Part shown: positions 57,663-64,000 of the stretch, piece after piece
Numbering within the stretch: position 1 is the stretch's first letter
How the letters are laid out: each line of letters opens with the position of its first letter
Origin: Daldinia sp. FL1419
Taxonomy: Eukaryota; Ascomycota; Sordariomycetes; Xylariales; Hypoxylaceae
Assembly: GCA_025201765.1 (NCBI GenBank)
Contig: MU623430.1
Coordinates: forward strand, 62,001 to 126,000
Length of the DNA: 64,000 nt
Direction of reading: 5' to 3'
Notes under the pieces: generated by a model
Database searches by the model: none
Told to the model about the DNA's origin: nothing
The model's input: the letters and a program-made list of their open reading frames with translations, nothing else
Program-made: the position numbers and the translations under genes

Positions 57663-60068
57663 TCATGGGATCTCTCGTCCCAGCCTCTCCAGTTCTTCCT
57701 TGATAAACTCGTGCGCGTTCAGGAGTTCCGTGCTACCATATACGACGCGCTTCTTTGTGCGGCCACCTTCGCCTGTTCGCTGGACCCACTCTTGTAAGTT
57801 GCCGTATTCGTCCATGCTCCCGCCACCGACTGTAAAGACGACCGCCTCTGTATATCCTTGCCGCCGTTGCCCGAAACTGGCACCTGTTCCGGGACCTTGA
57901 ACCCCGGGACCGCCAGGGAGAGATCCTGGTGTGCTGCCTGCTGCGCCGGCCCGCATCGCGCTCGGTGGCGGCATACTACCTCTTGCATTGGCGCTTCGCG
58001 GGTCGAAATATAAATAATTCTCTGTTTTAGCTATTGCGGATGTCGAGGCTGCTTGGGGGTCCATGATTGACTCCACAATCTTGGTGATAGTCAGGTCCCT
58101 GTTAGCTGGAAGAAAATTTTTAATACCGCCTATTAGGGAGTCGAAGTTGGATGCCAAATTTGTGGGAACGCCAACACCCGTCTCTTTTAGTCGGTCGGTT
58201 AATCGACTGGAGAGAGAAGAAAAGCGACCGAAAAGGTCAGTCGAGCCAGACTGCGCGGCTGATGGTTGAGACGGCCCAATAGTCGTTAATTGAGTCATCT
58301 TCGTTGTCGCGCGAACTCTGCAAACCAGTATTAGCTTATAGCTACAAGTGGAAAAGGGGATTACTGAGAATAAACATGGAATACTGAACATACTGTCGGA
58401 TATAGGCAAGACAAGTAGTGTCTACTCCTGCCGCCGTGAGAGCCTCCTCATATTGCGTCCAGTCCGCTCGACTAACGTCCTGTTCTGTGCTCAAGAACCA
58501 TATTATGAATAAGCGAAGCTTGTCCATTGGATCTTTTCCTTTATCATTATCCTTGATGATGTCCAAGATTTGGGCTTTTGTTTGCTTCATGACATTTTCC
58601 TCGATTTGGAAATAATTATCAAGTTGTCGGTCCTTTATGCCCCTTAAAACCGAAGCGAGGATATTCATATGCATATCCAACACAGCCTTTCGCTCTCTCA
58701 ACTCTGGTAGTAACGTTATTGCTGCCTTAAGGTGTTGAGCGCTCGCGCTTGTATCGTTCTGCAAATCTTCTATGGATGACGCTCCTGTCTTTTTTGTGAT
58801 TTCTTGCGCATCCTCCTTGTAACGCATTAACTCGGCATCGATATCTTCCGCGACTTGCGGGAAAGGTACGCCAGAATTCTTCTCCCAGAAAAAGTCGGTA
58901 GCTGTCAGATCATAGGCCTTTTTCGTCACACCCTTGGTCGGGTTTTCTTCGTCAATAGGAGTTTCGATAGTGATTCTGTTGAGCTTCATGTTAAGAACAT
59001 CGTGTACGAGAGATTGGTATGTCCAAGAATGAGAGAGCATGGGGTTTAGATCGACATTTCGGTCAAGGATGATAAGAACAGGGCGAGAAGCAGTAGTGCC
59101 TGCGGACGAGGCTGGACGCGTATTGGAAGAGAAAAGGTTATCTTTAGAGTTGAGAATGTGGTCGCGAAGCTTTCGATCGAGCTTGCCAGCGATCATCTCT
59201 GCGGCAGCTCCTTTTGGACATCGTATAATCGGAATGACACCTGGAATATTCGATTAGCCTGCCTGGTGGCAATTAGAGAGTGCTATCGAGATATCGTACC
59301 CATAGTCACAGCAACACTAAACAGACCACTGACTATCCTGTCGACAACATGATCTAGTTCCTCGTCTTTGGTTTTTGCGCTATTCAATGCCCAATATGTG
59401 TGTTCCTTTTGCATGCCCAAACTGAACAGATCTGGTTCTGCAACGATAAAATTAAGGTATTGGTCGAATAGTTGGGCAATATGCTCCGCGGTGCCTGCGG
59501 TTGCAGTTTGCGATGCGAACTCCTCGAGTAGGGGACGCGGTATGGAGGAAAGGAAGTTGATATAAGCAGGGGAATAAAGGCCTTTCTGCAAATCGCTTGT
59601 TATGCCTTCTAAGTTCTTCGGACTCGGCTCGACGAGATAAATAACGGGGACGTCGGGAATGGGATGTCGAGATGCAGCTAGATGCCTGGATAAACGTCGT
59701 AGGTTAATATATGATATAATGGCAACATGCCTGATTCGCGGGGGCTTATTACATGTGCATAGTGACACCCATGGACCGTAAGTCGTTCACTCTCATAACG
59801 CTGCTGATTACATCGCGACCGAGGTCATCGAAGACAAGAACCTTCCATACGGGCTCGCCATTAGCGGTTAAAATAGGGCCAACCGGAGCTAGGCCATTGA
59901 CATGGGATTCGTCTTCCTCCTTCTGTTCGACAGCCTCGTTCAGGTTAAGGATCTTCTTTAGCGATGCTAATGAAAGTTAGCCGGATAGGCCCGTAGAATT
60001 AGAGGTTATGTATCGGGTATCGGACCAATTTGGCGATCGCGTAGCGAATTCCCCTTGGTCCCAGCCAT
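57663..60068 (-). CDS. sly1: SLY1, Sec1/Munc18 family protein for ER-Golgi fusion
   Basis: Binds the syntaxin Sed5 and promotes ER-to-Golgi and intra-Golgi SNARE assembly. Five exons on the minus strand: 60026-60068, 59753-59966, 59300-59685, 58394-59240 and 57663-58317 (714 aa). All joins are in frame; the first intron has the unusual donor GTCCGA, the others GTAATA, GTACGA and GTATGT. The protein begins MAGTKGNSLRDRQI, then ASLKKILNLNEAVEQKEEDE as in fungal SLY1. The SM-family core includes VPVIYLVEPSP and VLIILDRNVDLNPML; the third domain holds the helical arm region. The insert in the last exon is Gly/Pro-rich (GSLPGGPGVQGPG). Convergent with chitin synthase. Confidence 0.92.
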
Positions 60069-60198
60069 GAGGACTACAATAACGACGACGAGGTTCGGAG
60101 GGGTATGTTTTATCCACAGTCGTCTTGGAGTTGTACTACCGCGCTTGGAGCTTCCGCACTATAGCTGGGAGCGTATTTATCGTCCTAGTCCAAACCAT

Positions 60199-60240
60199 AC
60201 ATGTATGTGCGCATGTATCTGTGCATGTATCTGTGCATGC
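60199..60240. repeat. 12-bp tandem repeat GCATGTATCTGT
   Basis: Two exact copies at 60211-60234, with a degenerate copy on either side. Non-coding. Confidence 0.8.
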
Positions 60241-63200
60241 AAGTATATGCGGATTAGGTGGTTTGGAATGCGACCTGCAAGTAAAGAAGATGGTGGAGTT
60301 ATAAATTATTAATAGCTAGGTGCCTATGGAATATGATATAAATATCTAGATTCTCGGCTCTATGTCGCTATCGGATTGTGGGGGATTGCGATACCTCAGT
60401 GTCATGCATCGTCCAAATATGGCGCGTAGATGTTATCAGAGAAACGTGTATGAAAGATATGTGTAGGTAGTTATGGGGAGGGTTGACGTTGAGGTTATTG
60501 GATTATAGGTATACCTTAGGTACCTACATGTATAAATTGTAAGTTGTAAGCTGTAATGTACCTAATAGAGACCTATTATATTATTATTATTAGAGCTTCC
60601 CTTATGGTAGAATACATGTAGGTAGCTTCTAGCGACGCAACAAATGACACGACTTCCACAATTTGATGTACTTTCGTACACTGGATAGGTAGGTACGTAC
60701 CATGAATCAGGTACAATACGATGTAGCCTCGCACGTGCTAATGGGGCTAGGAATTTGTGCCTTTGTACGGTTTCTTAATTGGACGCTTTGGTTCGATTTT
60801 AATACGTACCTAGGTAAGTAAGTACATGATTAGGTACAATACCCATCCTTTACCTATAGGCGAATGTGTGTAGGTACGTGTACCTATATAGGTACCTACC
60901 TGGGTAGGTATTGTGCATACTATCGTGTATATATGTTCTAGGATATATAAGGTAAATAAAGGGCGCCGTTGTATGTATGTGCTCGAAGACCATTTACAAA
61001 ATAAGATTATTTTATTATACAATTTAATATCCCTTTGAGCATTACTCATATAGTTGGGTAGTAACTTAAGATATCCTACGGTAGTTATTGAACATTCAAC
61101 ATCGGGGTTTGAATCTATTAGGTAGGACCTGAATATTGTACCTGAATTAGGCCACATTGGTGGCCGAAGAGATAGGCGCAATACGTAAATACTCGGCTCA
61201 CATTAGGCACTTATATTAGGTTGTATATGGATGATGACTATTACTTATAGATATATATTGTAGGTAGTATGTGTACCTGGTGTCCCATAGGTTTAAGGTA
61301 TGTACCTAGGCACCTAGGTTAGGTATGTAAGCAGGTAGGTACGTTAAGGTCATTAGAGTCCTGGATTACGCTAATAATAGTAAGATCTAATGTAAGAATT
61401 TTGATTATTTATCAACTATCTAGATCCTTTTAATCAATAAATTCTTCTTAGTTACATAAGATAACAGAGAGTTCAGGGTAACATTCTACCTGTTATTGAT
61501 TCCAACTGTGAAACAAGGAAGCCGACATACCAGCGCTAGAACCCCAAAAGGCCATAGGCGAAAAGTCTCAGCTCCACTTTGGGTGGTTTTTCTTTCCCCT
61601 TTGCTCGCGCGGCCCCCCCAAAAAGCTTGCGACGCCAACTTTCCTCTTTATCCTTTTCCCGCCCCGTCACGTCTTTTTATTTTCTTTCCCTTCCAAAATT
61701 GCCACATTGTCTCTTGTCCTCTTGTTCCCGTCATCAACTTGCCATCAACTCTATTGTACTCTACTGCTGCTCTGATATTATCTTAATTTAATTCTCTTTT
61801 AACCCGAGAGTAAATAATCCCATAGAAAAGGGTCTTTTTTTTCGCGGTTAGTTACCCATATATTTTACATTATTTGTATCGGTCGGTCGGTCGCTCGCTA
61901 TCGCTTCCTCACCCCCATCGGTCGGGCTAGCAATCAACCTAGAAAATTTTTTCTGTTTTTCAGTCCACTCATTCAGAACTGTTGAGATAAACTTGTTTCT
62001 TTCCTCCCATCTGTCTAAGTCCTAAGGAGATTTGATATCGTAAAACTTCATCTCAATAATGGGAGCATGACGAGCAGCTGTCTGTCCTCTTCATAAGAAG
62101 AAACAGTAGCAAACAGCAGGCAAAAGGAGGTGGATTTCAATTGTTGGCTGGGAAAATAAACTTAAGACTTTAAAGGGTATGACAATAACATCAACTCTCC
62201 CCCCTTCTCTCCTTTTCCCCCTCCTTACCCTTTCATGAACCTTCCAGCACTATTATCTACACAAATTTAAGAAGACATGTGTTTGTATATGTGTGTGTGT
62301 GCGTCCTGGTTGATCACTCCGTTGCGGGTTTTCTCCTCCCATCCTCCAACTCCGATCCTTGCAGCAGTATAATTGCATTTCGGCGGTAGGAAATTTTGGG
62401 TTGGCAGCCAACAGCTGGATATAAAAAAGAAAAGAAAAAAAAAGCAAAGAGAAGAAAAGGAGACAATGGACGCAACTTCACTATGAATTACAGCAGAGCA
62501 TTCGAAGGGTATTACTTGAACATTAAGAGTTCTAGTAGCCAGTCCAATCATCTAACAAGTAACTCCTAAATTCCCATCTTACAGAGGGACGGAGAGTGAA
62601 GAAGAGGCTTAAAAGCTCCGGAGAGACGTAGTCTCCCTGAAAATATCCTAATTTTGAATATGAACGTCTAGCAGCATATCGAGATCGTTCTGGTCTTGAA
62701 ACGCTGTTAGACTCTTCATCAATCAATTAATGGTCTCGATTGTTCACACCCAAGAGTTCTTGAGCGTCCCTCTAAGAGAATAAGGGACTGCTTTATGTCG
62801 GCAGGTCCATCAAAGGTTTGGGCACAGACAGTTAGCGAAAACACAAGGGGCAATACTCATCAATCCGATTTCAACCTTAGATATCGAGCAGCATGACTTC
62901 AGCTATGCAGTTTCGACATATAATCACAAGTTACCCGGTTTCCCCCCTTCTTTTAGAGATTTCGACAGGCTAAATCATGCTGTGGCTGTATCATATTCCG
63001 TTGCCGAAATAGGGCATAAGCCCAATAATGGGAAAGCTCAGAAGTTTCGAGTTTTATAGACGATTATATCTAGTCATAACGTCAAAACCGACCCCATGGT
63101 GATGCCGACATCTTTTCCCGGCCGATGGTTATGGATAGTGACGGTGTCGGCTACGAGCCGTCACCGTTCCGGAGATGCCCTTGCCCAACTGCTTCTCACC

Positions 63201-63612
63201 AATAGTTTTGCTTTTACTTCATTTTCATCTCGTGTTTTTTTTTTTCCTTTTTTTTCTTTCCGCATCCCATCTCACGCAGTCACTTTTCACTTGTGCAACA
63301 TCTTTAAACATTTTTTATTCTCTCCTCGGAGTCAACACTGATTTGTCTCTTTGCAGGTGGCTTTGATCTGCGGCCAACCCATACCTGTTCCGGCTTGAAC
63401 GCAACCTGCAAGCCCCAACAGCTTCTAACAGGATTGCTTTAATCTCACACCCTTTTGTGGATTCACTAAATCAACACCATTAGCCATATCGACGTCCACA
63501 ACTATTCTAAATCCTCACCTGTTATAATTCTTATTCGAAAGGCCGACTCCTTTTTTTCATAGCATTGAACGTAATGTTGTGATCAAAATACCACTACACG
63601 TCATTATCATCG

Positions 63613-63878
63613 GTAAGTCATGGATTGTTAGATGAACTTATTTCATGGGTGATGCTACTTAATATTCACACCCCCTTGTTAATTTCTCATCCCCTAATAA
63701 GATATCGGGAAGGCCCACTCTCTCTGTGGCTTCGTTTACTAATGAGGCGTTCTCTTAATAGGTCACGTGCGTAATCATCCCGGCTGCATCACCATAGACC
63801 TTGGCGCATAGGTGTAAGGAGTCACGTGCCATCATTCACCCCGTATCACGTGCATCTCTAAAGGACAACACAGTGCAG
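63613..63878 (+). other. Candidate 5' UTR intron
   Basis: A consensus donor GTAAGT at 63613-63618 and a GTGCAG acceptor ending at 63878, six bases before the ATG of the gene at the window edge. A closer acceptor at about 63761 (TTAATAG) is possible. Intron use is inference. Confidence 0.35.
63763..63852. promoter_or_regulatory. Three TCACGTG E-box motifs before a start codon
   Basis: TCACGTG occurs at 63763-63769, 63822-63828 and 63846-63852, three sites in 90 bp ahead of the ATG at 63885. CACGTG is bound by bHLH factors (Cbf1-, SREBP- or Pho4-like). If the candidate 5' UTR intron is real the sites would be intronic. Confidence 0.45.
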
Positions 63879-63884
63879 GTCATC

Positions 63885-64000
63885 ATGGCTGGCCATCCTG
63901 GAACCTGGAACCCACACGGGTATGGCGCTGGTGGCATTAAAGCCGACGAGCCTCGCATTGCCATGGGTTCTCTGGAAGGTTTTCACGCACCAGACGCTAA
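63885..64000 (+). CDS. 5' end of an unrecognised gene, truncated by window end
   Basis: The ATG at 63885 opens a frame that runs to the window edge (38 codons). It begins MAGHPGTWNPHGYGAG and continues with IKADEPRIAMGSLEGFHAP. Composition is credible for a disordered N-terminus. The long pyrimidine-rich leader, possible 5' UTR intron and triple E-box upstream suggest a regulated gene, such as a regulator, but no family can be named. Confidence 0.5.
   Translation, partial: MAGHPGTWNPHGYGAGGIKADEPRIAMGSLEGFHAPDA

Larger units (their letters stand above)
60069..63884. other. Gene-poor region; palindromes, repeats, long leader of the next gene
   Basis: About 3.8 kb with no supported gene. The first 1.3 kb is dense with GGTA/TACC and CCTAGG palindromes (60809, 61305, 61313) and contains a 12-bp tandem repeat at 60199-60240. 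From about 61500 the sequence becomes pyrimidine-rich with T runs, and the last 500 bases resemble a leader of the gene at 63885. Short frames at 61496-61786 and 62253-62726 are probably shadows. Confidence 0.5.

Overview
The window looks like nuclear DNA of a filamentous ascomycete (Pezizomycotina, probably a Sordariomycete). The evidence is gene structure: introns of about 50-70 nt with GT(A/G)NGT donors and RCTAAC-like branch sites, together with typical fungal genes (a 380-aa ARP1/ro-4, a PAR32/DUF3602 protein, a division-1 chitin synthase, SLY1, a GH93 enzyme and an NLR-type receptor). The lineage below class is inference; no species is assigned.

Layout. 1-19 kb: a calpain-like protein whose catalytic Cys is replaced by Ser (1911-4043), an SRR1-domain protein (5546-6916), a 1615-aa kinase/Sel1-like/ankyrin protein (8346-13308), an intron-containing tRNA-Leu (13768-13870, minus), and an unrecognised membrane-anchored protein interrupted by an in-frame TAG (14972-15949). 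18.8-27.5 kb: PAR32-like protein, ARP1 (minus), then an MFS transporter (minus) divergent from an FAD monooxygenase (plus), then a small mitochondrial-type protein (minus). 29.5-44 kb: secreted GH93-like enzyme, a long AT-rich gene-poor stretch, a zinc-finger/SIM protein, a mitochondrial Aco2-type aconitase (minus), a secreted GH3 enzyme. 44-64 kb: a bZIP factor, a lipase-NACHT-ankyrin NLR (minus), a class I-like chitin synthase, SLY1 (minus), a gene-poor stretch rich in CCTAGG palindromes, and the first codons of a gene leaving the window.

Most genes needed splicing by eye; each exon chain given below keeps the reading frame through every junction, but no transcript data were available. About half of the window is coding. 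Functionally it mixes housekeeping genes (dynactin, ER-Golgi fusion, cell wall, mitochondrial metabolism) with accessory genes (NLR, kinase-ankyrin protein, carbohydrate enzymes, MFS/monooxygenase pair). No complete mobile element, CRISPR array or secondary-metabolite backbone gene was seen.
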